Source: Flaccisagitta enflata (Eukaryota > Chaetognatha > Sagittoidea > Aphragmophora). From it: DNA of 64,000 bases. Under the pieces are notes generated by a model. The model saw nothing but the letters and a program-made list of their open reading frames with translations, was not told the origin of the DNA and ran no database searches. This document shows positions 12,003-25,708 of this stretch, piece by piece. Where the stretch lies: the NCBI GenBank assembly GCA_965153355.1, contig OZ231126.1:52576001-52640000 (forward strand). Direction: 5' to 3'. Position 1 is the stretch's first letter. Each line of letters opens with the position of its first letter. The position numbers were made by a program, and so were the translations under genes.

Positions 12003-12242
12003 CTTAAAGGCTGGAATTAGGGCCTGGAGGCTGGTATTAGGGCCTTGAGGCTGGGATTTGAACCTTGAGACTGGGATTTGAGCCTCAGGGCTGGGATTTA
12101 AGCCTCAAGGCTGGGATTTAAGCCTCAAGGCTGGGATTTGAGCCTCAAGGCTGGGATTTGAGCCTCCAGGCTGGGATTTGAGACTCCAGGCTGGAATTTG
12201 ATCCTCGAGGCTGGGATTTGAGCCTCCAGGCTGGGATTTGAG
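12003..12242 (+). repeat. Minisatellite core of B1, unit about 20 bp
   Basis: About 11 units of the type GCCTCAAGGCTGGGATTTGA, diverging to the left. It continues at 13036-13115 beyond C1. Confidence 0.85.
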
Positions 12243-12735
12243 CAGGCCTTAATTTAGTGATCCTGTTGAGCATACACGCCGGGCACGCTCCTCAGAATTT
12301 CAGCATGCCCGACAAACAATGAGCGTGCCCGGTTTTCAACCTCATTTTTCTAATCACACTTGATTCTATTATACAATTATACAAACATACATAATGGAGG
12401 CGATTCCACCAGGAAATGTGTATTCATTCAGCAAAGAATGAACGCAAAACACAGGGTTAGTCCAATATTGATAATTCAAGAAAATTTGAATTCTCCTTTG
12501 AATGAAAATTTGAATTCTCCTTTGCATGAAAAAATAAATCAATTCACTGTGAACAAATGAATGACTCGAAGAATCGGATATTCCTGATCCATTCATTTGA
12601 TTGAATTCTTATTTCAAAAAAAAGTTTAGATTTACAAATGAAATTCAAGAGATTTGATTCTATTTCAAAAAAGTAAAAAAAAAATAAGTGAACAAGTGAA
12701 TGGAAAAATGAATAAATTTATGAATGAATGAATGA

Positions 12736-12807
<72 letters not shown>

Positions 12808-13035
12808 ACGAAAAAAAAAGAAAGAAAGAAAAAAAGAAAGAAAGAAAGAAAGAAAGATTGAATGAATCAATGATCATTCTTTAAGCAATCAAATAAAAAA
12901 TATCAATCCTTATGAAATTCAGTTTGCCTGATGAGATGAGAGAGTGCCAGCCGGGCACGCCATCACCAAAAACAGCATGCCTGACAGTAAAACAGAGTGC
13001 CTCGGGCACGTGGGCACGCTCTAAATTAAGGCCTG
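12243..13035. mobile_element. Family C hAT-like element C1
   Basis: The terminal inverted repeats are CAGGCCTTAATTTAG and CTAAATTAAGGCCTG (15 of 15). They are flanked on both sides by GATTTGAG (12235-12242 and 13036-13043), an 8-bp duplication as expected for hAT elements. The caution is that the host minisatellite itself contains GATTTGAG. Subterminal regions carry the repeated word GGGCACGC/GCGTGCCC and GCATGCCCGACA. The middle is AATTC/AATG/GAAA simple sequence with no transposase. Confidence 0.75.
12720..12860 (+). repeat. (AATG)n/(GAAA)n inside C1
   Basis: About 25 GAAA units with a few AATG units on the left and interruptions on the right. Confidence 0.9.
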
Positions 13036-13167
13036 GATTTGAGCCTTGAGGCTGGGATTTGAGCCTCAAGGCTGGGATTTGAGCCTCGAAGCTAGCATTT
13101 GGGCCTTGAGGGGGGGACGAAGAAGAAGGAGAAGGAGAAGGAGGAGAAGAAGGAGAAATTTCTGCAT

Positions 13168-13747
<580 letters not shown>

Positions 13748-14003
13748 GATGTTTTTTTTATTCAGATTGGTACCAAATGCAACATGTAAATTACTCAGTA
13801 ATGCAGGTTGAGTAGTGTACCATTTGTACAACATGGTGTGGACTGTGAACAATTGACTACAATACTAAAAAACTGCAACAACAACCATGTCCATGTCTAT
13901 GTCCATAGGCAAATCAAACACAAGGCCCCTTTCCGAAAAGAACACAAACAGTGATACAATAGAACATTTAAACAATAAAACCGTATGAATGGCAAACCGT
14001 GAC

Positions 14004-14231
14004 GCAAGAGGAAGAAGAAAAAGAAGAAGAAGAAGAAGAAGAAGAAGAAGAAGAAGAAGAAGAAGAAGAAGAAGAAGAAGAAGAAGAAGAAGAGGAACAA
14101 AACGAAAAGAAAAAAGAAAAAGAAAAAGAAAAAGAAAAAGAAAAAGAAAAAGAAAAAGAAAAAGAAAAAGAAAAAGAAAAAGAAAAAGGAAAAAAAAAAG
14201 AAAAGAAAAGAAAAAGAAGGAGAAGAAGAAG

Positions 14232-14263
<32 letters not shown>

Positions 14264-14335
14264 CAAGAAGAAGAAGAAGAAGAAGAAGAAGAAGAAGAAG
14301 AAGAAGAAGAAGAAAAAGAAGAAGAAATACAATAT
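14004..14335 (+). repeat. (GAA)n / (AAAAAG)n / (GAA)n array
   Basis: About 28 GAA units, about 15 AAAAGA hexamers, then about 36 GAA units. The strand is purine-only over more than 300 bp, apart from single interruptions. Confidence 0.9.
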
Positions 14336-14573
14336 GTATGAAGAAGAATAAGAAAAAAAAAAAGACAACTACAATAACATTATCATCAATAACTACAACA
14401 GCCAAGACATTATCGAACTTGTTACCATATATACAACCAAAAACAGTTACGGAAAAGTAGGGACATGCTGAATATCTTTGGGGGACGAGACAGACGTTTC
14501 ACGGATGCCTCATGGATGGCCACGTTTCGCGTAAAAATCAGGCAAAAGCCGACCAGACTAAGGCAGCAAATGG

Positions 14574-14575
<2 letters not shown>

Positions 14576-14662
<87 letters not shown>
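14576..14662 (+). repeat. (CT)n microsatellite
   Basis: About 43 CT units. Confidence 0.95.
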
Positions 14663-14664
<2 letters not shown>

Positions 14665-14915
14665 AACAGACATGTCCATCAAACGCTCGGATAGGCCGCT
14701 GCCTATTTTCACACCAACTAAACATTTAAGAGGATGTGCTCTAGCAATGGTCAAAACGTGCGGTTCTTCATTTGCTCTTTCCTCTTCCTCCCCTCATTTC
14801 TCCTCTCACAATCTACCAATCTACCGCTCCTCCCTTCATCCATTACCCATTCACCCCGTTTCATATCTTTTAAACATCTACCATATCCATGAGAGGGATT
14901 CCATTTTTGGAGTTT

Positions 14916-14957
14916 TGTTGTCCTTGTCCTTGTCCTTGTCCTTGTCCTTGTCCTCGT
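14916..14957 (+). repeat. (TTGTCC)n hexanucleotide array
   Basis: Six TTGTCC units, followed by TCGTT. Confidence 0.85.
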
Positions 14958-15888
14958 TAAAACTTGTTTCTCATCACTTATTTTACTTGCGTTATGCCCG
15001 AGCCTAAGAATGATCATGTCCGTCTTTAGGTCCGTCGGTCGGTCACGCGTTCGTTAAACAACACGGGTTGGTCGGTCTTCTTTGCCTCTTATTCATACTT
15101 GTGTTCGTAGGCCATTGCCTTACATCGTTACTTATATTATCCTGCGTAAGTCTTCTTTATTTTGCGTCCACGTTGAGGACAATTTTGTCCATTCCATCAC
15201 TTTTTTTCTCATCTTCCCTTTCAGATTTCGATTCAGTCCGTTCCCGTGATATTTGGGTGCTTCACATAGCAAAAGTTGGGAGTATCCCTTCACCCTACTT
15301 AGGAAATGTGGAGGAATAAAAATCATGAAGATAACCATTTTCCTTTTTTCAAAATTCCTTCATCTTCTGTTTTTATTTTGGCCTTAAAGTTTCCACTGAT
15401 TTCCCAGAATTCAGCAAAATCCTGTGTAGTTTTGTTATAAAAAGGACAATTATTTGTTTTAAAAAATCATGATATATAAAATAAATAAACTAAAATATTA
15501 GAAAATAAGTTATGAAAGAGCAAATGAAAAAGCAGAATTGCAATTCTGTGAAGAGTAAAAAATTATGAAAGCTGATTCAAACAATGTCAGCATATTGTTT
15601 TATCCCACTGCATTATGCAAATTAGGTCCTCAAAAGCAATTTTCTAAAAAACAGAAGATGAACGATTTTTGATTAAACAAAAATAGTAAGGGTTCTAAAA
15701 TTGGTCACTCCACATTAGGAAAAGAGGGTGAAAAGAAATAACCAACTTTTGCTATGCGAAGCACCCAACCGTGATATTTATCTCAAAGATTTCTTTTTTC
15801 ATTGCGCTCTTCTTCAGTCAGCAAAGGTTCTCTGTATTTCTGCAATCCTGTCTCTCTGTCATCGTCTCTGTCTCTCCTTCTGTCTCTT
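14958..15888. other. Mostly unique AT-rich DNA with possible A fragment
   Basis: ATGTCCGTC..GGTCCGTCGGTCGGTCACGC at about 15016-15050 looks like a family A core without head or tail. A foldback may span 15220-15775: GTGCTTCACATAGCAAAAGTTGG (about 15258) faces an inverted version near 15740-15765, and ACTTAGGAAATGTGGAGG faces CCACATTAGGAAAAG. No gene is recognised. Confidence 0.4.
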
Positions 15889-16112
15889 TTTAGTCGCGTG
15901 CTACGCGACTCTACACCCCGCTATGTCGGTCCGTCGGTTGGTCGGTTGGTCGGTCGGTTGGTCGGTCGGTCGGTTGGTCCCCTTTTTACTTTTTTGGCGT
16001 TTTTGAGCTTTTCGAGCATACGGCTCCTGCCCAGATGCCCTAGTGACCTTCTCCAGCACTGCTCCTGTCCACCCGCACGCGACTAGGGTAGCTGTGTATC
16101 CGGCCTTGTTTT
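15889..16112 (+). mobile_element. Family A element, copy A7
   Basis: The head is perfect, AGTCGCG-tgcta-CGCGACT, then CTACACCCCGCTATGTCGG, a (GGTC/GGTT)n core, CTCCTGCCCAGATGCCC, GACCTTCTCCAGC and the tail decamer GCACGCGACT (10 of 10 complementary). It ends GTATCCGGCCTTGTT, about 33 bp before a CT array. Confidence 0.8.
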
Positions 16113-16139
16113 CCTCTGATCCTGTCTTCCTCTTTTTTT

Positions 16140-17093
<954 letters not shown>

Positions 17094-17861
17094 TACCCTG
17101 TGTTCAAAAGCAAGTGATACCAGCAAAACCTTTATTGCGCTTTAAGTATTCATTTTGAGAATTTCGGATTGGTTCTGCCTGAAAGCACATAATCTACCAT
17201 TTATTCATACAAAATTTCATAGCACTGGCTCTAGCGGTTGAGCTTCCACATAGTTTTGAATGAAAATGTGGATAAACTATCAGAGGATTCCTAAGATAAA
17301 GATGTACTGACTTATGTAGTTTAGAATCAATGGCATTCTTGAATGAATCATGCAAAAATGGCCAGATTGGTCCAAAAAGCAGGATATTAGTTTCAATTTA
17401 TATTTTTCAAGCTACAAACTACCAAATCACAGAAATTCATGTGGCAAATTTTAATTTTTCTTTGATTTTTTGACGTTTGAGTAGGTTTTGCATCACATTG
17501 CTAGTCATGAGGTCTCTAGTTTTCTCCAAAATACCGACAAATCAAATCATACGAAAAAGAAGGGTCAAATACTTCCCAGTCACGACCAATCTGGTGATTT
17601 TAGTTAAATCCATGCAAAAATTACAAGGGTTCATTGATGTAAAATAGTTTAACAATGCAGTTTTTGAGCAAAATTCCTGGAAATTTCATAGATTTTCAAA
17701 ATTTTGTGGAAGCTAAACTGCTAGACCCAGTGCTATGAAATTTTGCATAAATAAATGGTAGGTCATATGCTTTCAGATGAAACCAATCTAAATTTCAAAA
17801 AATGAATATTTTAGTCACAATAAAGGTTTTGCTGGTATCACTCGCTTTTGAACACAGGGTA
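17094..17861. mobile_element. Family H palindromic TA-flanked element
   Basis: The tips are TACCCTGTGTTCAAAAGC and GCTTTTGAACACAGGGTA. The inner words TGATACCAGCAAAACC and TTTATTG mirror each other. Arms are at least 190 bp on each side, with GAAATTTTGCATAAATAAATG facing its complement near 17195. TA at both ends. The tips are related to family I (TACCCTGTCTTC). Confidence 0.8.
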
Positions 17862-18405
17862 TGATATTCATAATGATATTGTCTAGTCGAGAGCAACACG
17901 AACCTGCGAACGGAAGTGTATCGACCCAGAAAATGCTCTATTGGGGGAAATTACAAGCAACATTACAGTATTCAAGCAACATTCATCTTCACACACGTCC
18001 CTGATGTTCCTCCTCGTCTTACAAAGTTACATTCTCTCTCTCCTCAAGAAAGCTGTGAAGAAATCTGAATCTAATGAAAAAAAAAAAAAAAAAAAAAAAA
18101 CAACTTAAAACTCATCCTTGTCAAACATTTTGACATAAAGGTGCTTCTGCAACAAGCTCATTGGCAAACTAATTCCCTGTTCTTGAAGTCTTTATTATTG
18201 CGCTGGTGCACGGGCTTTTGTTTGTTCCTTTCCTCAAATTAAGTGTCATTGATGTAATTTCTCATTCGCCATTGGATAGAATACATGTTTTAGTACTAAA
18301 ACCCCCTCTCCCCGCTCACCCAACTTGTCTTTCCCGAACTCCTCTCTCAACAATTTAAAAAATGGTTGAAATCTGAATCATTCCCTTTTTTTTTTGAGGA
18401 GGAAA
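17862..18405. other. No gene recognised; poly-A run
   Basis: Unique AT-rich DNA with an A run of about 23 bases near 18079-18101. It could mark a retroposed 3' end, but no matching body is visible. Confidence 0.35.
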
Positions 18406-18409
18406 AAGA

Positions 18410-19715
18410 AAAAGAAGTGGAAAAGGAGGATGAGGAAGGAGAGAAAAGAGGCAAGGAGAGTAAAGAGGCGAGGAGAGGAAGAGGCAAGGAGAGAAAGAGG
18501 CAAGGAGAGAAAGAGGCAAGGAGAGTAAAGAGGCAAGGAGAGAAAGAGGCAAGGAGAGAAAGAGGCAAGGAGAGAAAGAGGCAAGGAGAGGAAGAGGCAA
18601 GGAGAGAAAGAGGCGAGGAGAGTAAAGAGGCAAGGAGAGTAAAGAGGCAAGGAGAGTAAAGAGGCAAGGAGAGTAAAGAGGCGAGGAGAGTAAAGAGGCA
18701 AGGAGAGAAAGAGGCGAGGAGAGAAAGAGGCGAGGAGAGTAAAGAGGCGAGGAGAGTAAAGAGGCAAGGAGAGTAAAGAGGCAAGGAGAGTAAAGAGGCA
18801 AGGAGAGTAAAGAGGCGAGGAGAGTAAAGAGGCAAGGAGACAAAGAGGCAAGGAGAGAAAGAGGCAAGGAGAGTAAAGAGGCAAGGAGAGTAAAGAGGCA
18901 AGGAGAGTAAAGAGGCAAGGAGAGTAAAGAGGCGAGGAGAGTAAAGAGGCGAGGAGAGTAAAGAGGCGAGGAGAGTAAAGAGGCAAGGAGAGTAAAGAGG
19001 CAAGGAGAGTAAAGAGGCAAGGAGAGTAAAGAGGCGAGGAGAGTAAAGAGGCAAGGAGAGGAAGAGGCAAGGAGAGAAAGAGGCAAGGAGAGAAAGAGGC
19101 AAGGAGAGTAAAGAGGCAAGGAGAGTAAAGAGGCAAGGAGAGTAAAGAGGCAAGGAGAGTAAAGAGGCAAGGAGAGTAAAGAGGCAAGGAGAGTAAAGAG
19201 GCAAGGAGAGTAAAGAGGCAAGGAGAGTAAAGAGGCAAGGAGAGTAAAGAGGCAAGGAGAGAAAGAGGCAAGGAGAGTAAAGAGGCAAGGAGAGTAAAGA
19301 GGCAAGGAGAGTAAAGAGGCAAGGAGAGTAAAGAGGCAAGGAGAGTAAAGAGGCAAGGAGAGTAAAGAGGCAAGGAGAGAAAGAGGCAAGGAGAGTAAAG
19401 AGGCAAGGAGAGTAAAGAGGCAAGGCGAGAAAGAGGCGAGGAGAGAAAGAGGCGAAGAGAGAAAGAGGCGAGAGAGTAAAGAGGCAAGGAGAGTAAAGAG
19501 GCAAGGAGAGAAAGGGGAAAGGAGAGTAAAGAGGCAAGGAGAGAAAGAGGCAAGGAGAGTAAAGAGGCGAGGAGAGTAAAGAGGCAAGGAGAGTAAAGAG
19601 GCAAGGAGAGTAAAGAGGCAAGGAGAGTATAGAGAGGAGGAGAGAAAGAGGCGAGGAGAGAAAGAGGCGAGGAGAGAAAGAGGCGAGGAGAGAAAGAGGC
19701 GAGGAGAGAAAGCAC
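18410..19715 (+). repeat. 1.3-kb purine minisatellite, 16/17-bp unit
   Basis: About 78 units of GAGGCAAGGAGAGTAAA (17 bp) and GAGGCAAGGAGAGAAA (16 bp), with a GAGGCGAGG variant interspersed. The plus strand is almost purely A and G, with one C per unit. All minus frames are open because three 17-bp units make 17 codons (LLSLPLYSPCLFT-type repeats). These frames of 410-465 codons are not credible genes. Confidence 0.95.
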
Positions 19716-19978
19716 TTTCGGGCTTGGTAATGGAATGAAATCACGAACAGGACCTTTCAATACGGAGAAGATTAATCATGAATTGCGTCCAAGACCAAAG
19801 AAAAAAAATGGTGTGGAGATTGGAAAGGGAGAGGTGTTGATTGGGGTGAAAGGAACGATGACGATGGGGATTGAAGAAAGGGTAGCGTCTGGGTGTGTAT
19901 TAATGGTTTCCTACGAAAACGGTAATAACAATTGTAAAGGGTCGTTGGCAGAGAGAGCAAGGCATACGACCAATAAGT

Positions 19979-20165
19979 AGTCGCTGGCGGGTGGGCAGGG
20001 GCTGTAATGCGAGTGAGCAAGGGCAGTAGTTGGGTGGGCGGGGCTGTATTGTGGCTGGGCAGGGGCCGTAATGCTAATAAATCTGTATTTCTGCCGATCT
20101 CGCGTCATTCAAAATTTCGCGTTACCGACCTTCCTTCGGACGGACTTAGCCAGCGACTAAAAACT
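19979..20165 (-). mobile_element. Family A element, copy A8 (degraded, minus strand)
   Basis: AGTCGCTGGCGGGTGGGCAG (tail complement) at about 19979 and CCAGCGACTAAAAA (head complement) at about 20150. The tail-like GGGTGGGCAGGGGC / GGCTGGGCAGGGGC module is present three times, suggesting tail amplification. Head TCGCTGG and tail CCAGCGA are complementary, which is another matched variant. Confidence 0.6.
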
Positions 20166-20515
20166 CTAACCGAGATTGTAAGGGTGGTGAAGGCGACAGC
20201 ATTGAATGCAAATTGTGGTCAGTTTAATGAATTATTGATTAAAAATGGAGGGATCGATACAGTTATGAAAAAAAACCGACGAAAACCCACTGGAAAGGAT
20301 AGAACAATATTGAAGAAAAAAATACAAGATGGAAAGAAAAGAGAGAGTAACAAGAAAAATAGTGGAAAGAGAGACAGTGAGAAAGGCAAAATCTTTGAGC
20401 GCACGTATAGGAAGGAAAGGACAAGTCTGGAATGAGGAAAAGGAAGAGGTTAACCCAATAGGAAGAAGATTTCGAAGCACGATCGCAGCATTTTGAAACG
20501 TTTCATATTTCTAAG
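20166..20515. other. No gene recognised
   Basis: AG-rich unique sequence. The plus frame 20007-20435 starts in A8 and is lysine/arginine-rich without recognisable motifs. Confidence 0.35.
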
Positions 20516-20674
<159 letters not shown>

Positions 20675-20855
20675 TTTTCCATGGAGAGGAATTCGAAGAC
20701 GAAGCGTGGAGATGATAAAGGGCAAACAACTATGGTAAAAAGTGGTTTCGGGATGAAAAATTGGGTTGCTTTTGGATGTAAATGGGAGGGGGGGGAGGTG
20801 TGTTAATCGGGACGAAGTTGACGGAAAGAAAAAAAGGATACAAAGTTAGAATATA

Positions 20856-21281
20856 AACAAGCCCAACAGACCAACAGTCGCGTGCTCCGTTTTACAATTT
20901 CACACACAACTTCAAACATACTCATTCCTTCCTTCACTTCCATCCATTACTTCCTTCATTCCCTCCTTCATTCCTTCCTTTCCTCTCTTCTTTCCCCCCT
21001 TCATTCCTTCCTCCTTCCCTCTCTTCCATCTTTCCTTCCTGAAGATACCAAAAATATAAAAAGAACAAAATATAAAAAAAAAAAAAAACACTCAGAAGTA
21101 CCTTTAGTAACTTAAGTACCCTAAAGTACCCTAACGCACCCTAAAGTAAACTGAAATATCCTAAAGTACCTTAAATTACCTTAATAAGTCAAAATTTCAG
21201 AAATGTGATGGACGGACCGGCCGACGGACGGACCTACCGACCGACACAGCAAGTTCTAGAGTCGCGTGCACGCAACTAAGA
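20856..21281 (-). mobile_element. Family A element, copy A9 (minus strand, long core)
   Basis: Read on the minus strand, the head is AGTTGCG-tgca-CGCGACTC with a GTCGGTAGGTCCGTCC core. The middle is an unusual TTAGGGTAC-type tandem (plus strand AGTACCCTAA units, 21102-21190). The tail AGTCGCGTGC (plus) lies next to AACAAG. The core tandem differs from every other A copy. Confidence 0.6.
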
Positions 21282-21431
21282 ATGGATAAAAGGGAGGCAA
21301 GGAGGTGAACTTGAAAATGAAGAATTAAGAATTATGAATGTAAAAGCAATTTAAGGGAAAAAAAGAATGATAACAGATAAGGTGACATCCGAGATGGTAG
21401 AAGAAGCAGAAGAAGAGGAAGAAGTAGAAGA

Positions 21432-21472
21432 AAAAGAAAAAGAAGAAGAAGAAGAAGAAGAAGAAGAAAAAG
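21432..21472 (+). repeat. (GAA)n microsatellite
   Basis: Degenerate GAA units just left of B2. Confidence 0.85.
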
Positions 21473-21499
21473 AATAGCAGCCCAAAGGCAGTAAGTGGT

Positions 21500-22118
21500 C
21501 AGCGGTACCCGTGCCCTGCTTGAGTAGTGTTTGGTTTAAGATGAGGGGGAGCAGGGCAGCGGCCCCGAAGGGGACGAAGTCCTGTAGAACACAGGGGGAA
21601 TCTGTGTCCGTCCGTCCGTCCGTCCGTCTGTCTGCCTGTCGCCCCATCCTCAGGGCTTCATCTTTTTGCCTATTCTGACCCAAATTCTGCCAGACAGCCC
21701 AAATCCAAGCAATATGGCCCAAATCTAAGCAAAATGGCCCAAATCCAAGCATAATGGCCCAAATCCAAGCAAAATGGCCCAAATCTGGTCAAAATGTAGG
21801 TATCGGAGGCCACAATATAGGTCTTAGGGGCCCAAGTTATATACCCCGGGCCAGAATTGGGGTTTTCTGTCCAGATTTGGGCCATTTTGCTTGGATTTAG
21901 GCCATTATGCTTAGATTTGGGCCATTTTTCTTAGATTTAGGCCATATTGCTTGGATTTGGGCTATTTGGCAGAATATGGGTCAGAATAGGCCCCAAAGGT
22001 GACAAAGCCCTGAGGATGGGGCGGGGGGGGACGGACGGACGGACATACAGACGGACGGACGGACGGACAGATTCCCCCTGTGTTCTACAGGACTTCGTCC
22101 CCTTTGGGGCCGCTGCCC
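21500..22118. mobile_element. Family B foldback element B2, palindromic minisatellite
   Basis: The left leader is GGTCAGCGGTACCCGTGCCC. The left terminal repeat GGGCAGCGGCCCCGAAGGGG (21554 on), with GTCCTGTAGAACACAGGGGG and a GTCC tract, faces CCCCCTGTGTTCTACAGGAC and CCCCTTTGGGGCCGCTGCCC ending at 22118. Between them, GGCCCAAATCCAAGCAAAAT units (21685-21790) on the left arm face inverted units on the right arm (21870-21960). The whole 565-bp body is one giant hairpin, centred near 21830. Confidence 0.8.
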
Positions 22119-22213
22119 AGAAAGAAAAAGAAAAAGAAAAAGAAAAAGAAAAAGAAAAAGAAAAAGAAAAAGAAAAAGAAAAAGAAAAAGAAAAAGAAAA
22201 AGAAAAAGAAAAA
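22119..22213 (+). repeat. (AAAAGA)n hexanucleotide array
   Basis: About 15 AGAAAA units that begin at the very end of B2. Confidence 0.95.
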
Positions 22214-22627
22214 ATGAAAAAGAAAAAAAAAGGGAAAAAGAAAGAGAAATTTAATAAGAGAAAGGAATGAGGAGGAAGTGATAAAATATACAAAGGAAAG
22301 TGCTCACAAAAGAAAAAAAAAGAAAGCAGAGGAAGGAAGAAAAGGAAAAAGAGACACAGGAGAAAGAGCGAGAACGAGTGGTGATCTCAGAATAAGGAGA
22401 TGACGACGAAGGAGATGGAAAGGGCAAACACGATGTCGCCATTTTTCGATCTTGAATGCAGACTTTCATATCGAATTTCCTCCAAAAAAAAAAATCCTTT
22501 CTTCACAAAAAGTCACTGGAAATTCCAGAGAAAAGGGATCACAGTTTGAAATGGAAGAAGTTGAAGGGCGTAAAAAGGGGATAAAACTTGGAGGTCGGAA
22601 AGGAAAGAAAATGGTAAAAAAAAAGAA

Positions 22628-22681
22628 GAAGAGGGGGAAGGGGGAAGGGGGAAGGGGGAAGGGGGAAGGGGGAAGGGGGAC
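22628..22681 (+). repeat. (GGGGGAA)n G-rich array
   Basis: About seven units with G runs of four or five. This is a G-quadruplex candidate. Confidence 0.85.
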
Positions 22682-22820
22682 AGTGACGGTGAAAGTTGGG
22701 ATCATAGAGATGGGCTTTAAAATGGAGACAGGAGCAGGAGTGGGTGGCATGATAAAGTAATCAAAGGCTTGAAATTGGCAACGATATTGTTACTAATTCT
22801 GAACTCGGACGGTTGCCTGT

Positions 22821-24370
22821 TACCCTGTCTTCAGAAGCAACTGTAATCAGCAAAAGTTATATTGTAACAAAACTATTCACACCACATATTTTGGATTTGC
22901 TCTTTCTTATAGCATATTACTGACGGTTTTTCCATGCAAAATTTTAGCACTCCAAGTCAAGTAGTTAAGCTTCTACATTACTTTGAAGTAAAGGACCCTT
23001 TTTTGGTTAACAGTTTTTCATTTTACATTGATGGAGGTCTGTCACTTTATACCTATATAACTTCAAAATGCTTTGAGCTAGAACTCTGAGATTGGTCTCA
23101 AATTGAAGGTTTTTTGAAGGAGATTATGTCAGGTTCAAGAAAAAAGCATTTCACGCTGCATTTATGACAATTTTTCAAATTTTTTTCCATGGTTTTTTCA
23201 TGTTCAAACAACTTTTCTTTGCTGAATATCCATCTTTTACCATTTTCAGATCTCATAATTTTGCACAAATGGACAGAGAAAAGATTTATTAATGATAAGA
23301 ACATAAAATGGGATCAACTTGAACACTTCAAATCAATATCTACTCAATTCTGATAAGATTTAAAAGGCTAGACTCTATTATTTTCCATAAAAATCGCCAT
23401 TTTATGTGTAAATTTTGGCAATTTTCAAAAGAATGTACAGTATGATTGTTTTCGTTTGCAACATTTCATGACGACATAACTCTAAAAGTTGTAGAGATAA
23501 TATATTTCCGAAAAAAGATACTGAAAGATATTGAAAATACATTTTATAATATAAAACTCCTAAGACTTTTCAACAAAAACTTGATCCAATTATCTTACTA
23601 TTAGTTGTAAGGCATATTTGACCAAAAAGACTATTTTTCATGTTTTGAGATAGACTGTTTTTCTTTAGATTGTTCTCATTTCTAAACGATTTGACCTACA
23701 GATACCAGGTTGGTCTCAAATGAAAGAAAATTTGATGAAGTTTTAGAAAACAAAAAGAAAGAAACCTATTTTGAAACATATATCATAGAAAATATTAAAG
23801 AAATGGGATCTTTTTTAAAATTCAAACAAGAGTTCCTGCTGATAGTGTATAAAATGTATTCAAGACATCAAATCAGTGCTTATTTTAAAAAACACTTAAA
23901 AACTATTCCAAATTATCTTTCATTCGAGACCAATCTGGCATTTGTAGCTCAAACCGTTCAGAAATGAGAACAATTTAAAGACAAATAGTCCATCTGTCAA
24001 ATTCTGCCAAATTTTTCAATATGCCTATTTGTCAAGTAAGTTCTATGTTTTCTTTAATGTTGAGAGTATCAAATTTCTTTAAAGAGATCCTTTGATTGAT
24101 ATATTATAAAATGTATTTTCATAATCTTTTTAAAACTTTTTTCAGAATTCAATTATTTTGATTACTTTTTGAATTATGTCGTCCTGTAATGTTGCAAACG
24201 AAAACAATCATACTGTAGAAGTTGAACTAGTTGACTTGGAGTGCTGAAATTTTGCCTGAAAAAACCGTCAGTAATATACTATAAGATAGAGTAAATCCAA
24301 AATGTGTGTTGTGAATAGTTTTGACACAATACATCTTTTGCTGGTTACAGTTGTTTCTGAAGACAGGGTA
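22821..24370. mobile_element. Family I palindromic TA-flanked element
   Basis: The tips are TACCCTGTCTTCAGAAGCAA and TTGTTTCTGAAGACAGGGTA. An inner palindrome is centred near 23826: TACAGTATGATTGTTTTCG (23436) faces CGAAAACAATCATACTGTA (24199). The left arm is about 440 bp longer, through a segment near 22990-23430 that repeats the TTGAGCTAGAACTCTGAGA / TTGGTCTCAAAT module. There is no transposase. Confidence 0.8.
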
Positions 24371-25207
<837 letters not shown>

Positions 25208-25458
25208 AAAATAAAAAGAGAGGAGACTTATAAAAAGAAATATCGACTTGAAAACGAGGAGGTTAGAACCAGATAGAATTGATAAAGAGAGTGACATGAT
25301 ATTTTATCTTGCATAAGGAAGGTAACGTGGAAGGTTGTAACATGATGACATTTACGATTCAGTTACATTGATGAGAACCGAAAGGTATATTACTATTGAC
25401 GGGAAATTATTCGCTGCGTTTAGAATTGGAGAATAGATTTTTGTTTCTCTTACTTTTT

Positions 25459-25708
25459 TTAATCGCGTGCATGCGACTCTACAACCCGCTCTGTCGGTCG
25501 GTCGGTCGGTCCGTCGGTCGATCCGTCGGTTGGTTGGTCGGTCACGCCTAGCTTTTTTTGTTGCAATTTTAAGTCATTTTATGTCATTTTAAGTTATTCA
25601 AAGTTAATTTAAGTCAATTTACATTTAGTCTTTGTCTTTTGGTCATTTTGGTCTTTTGGTCTTTTGGTCTAATGGTCTTAACAACCGCACGCGACTGTAA
25701 AGGGTTGT
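25459..25708 (+). mobile_element. Family A element, copy A10
   Basis: The head is AATCGCGtgcatGCGACT, then CTACAACCCGCTCTGTCGG, a (GGTC)n core and GTCACGCCTAG. The middle is an AAGTCATTTT and GGTCTTTT tandem like that of A5. The decamer GCACGCGACT follows, and the end is truncated or degraded after AAAGGGTTGTC. Confidence 0.7.

Larger units (their letters stand above)
11878..13166 (+). mobile_element. Family B foldback element B1, carrying C1
   Basis: It begins TAGTCGCAAAAGCGTTAGA and TGGTCAGCGGTACCC. The left inverted end is GGGGCAGCGGCCCCAAAGGG with GATGACCTATGC. The core is a minisatellite of about 20 bp (12003-12242) that is split by the hAT-like insertion C1 and resumes at 13036-13115. 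The right inverted end is cut after GCATAGG, where the GA array begins. Other copies continue there with TCATCGGCCCC. The inner pair TTGCCCCT/AGGGGCAG can form a local hairpin. Confidence 0.75.

Noticed and set aside
12003-12242. About 20-bp repeats as a CRISPR array
   Set aside because: Head-to-tail minisatellite without unique spacers, inside foldback B1.
18347-19760. Three overlapping minus-strand frames of 410-465 codons
   Set aside because: All three frames of the same 16/17-bp minisatellite are open and give the same peptide phase-shifted. This is a property of the period, not a gene.
21102-21190. Telomere-like TTAGGG repeats (minus strand of CCCTAAAG units)
   Set aside because: Units are irregular 9-11-mers containing GTACCCTAAA and are the core of A9, not a telomeric array.
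22628-22681. Promoter or regulatory G-quadruplex
   Set aside because: G runs are present, but no gene or transcription start is nearby, so only a structural repeat can be claimed.
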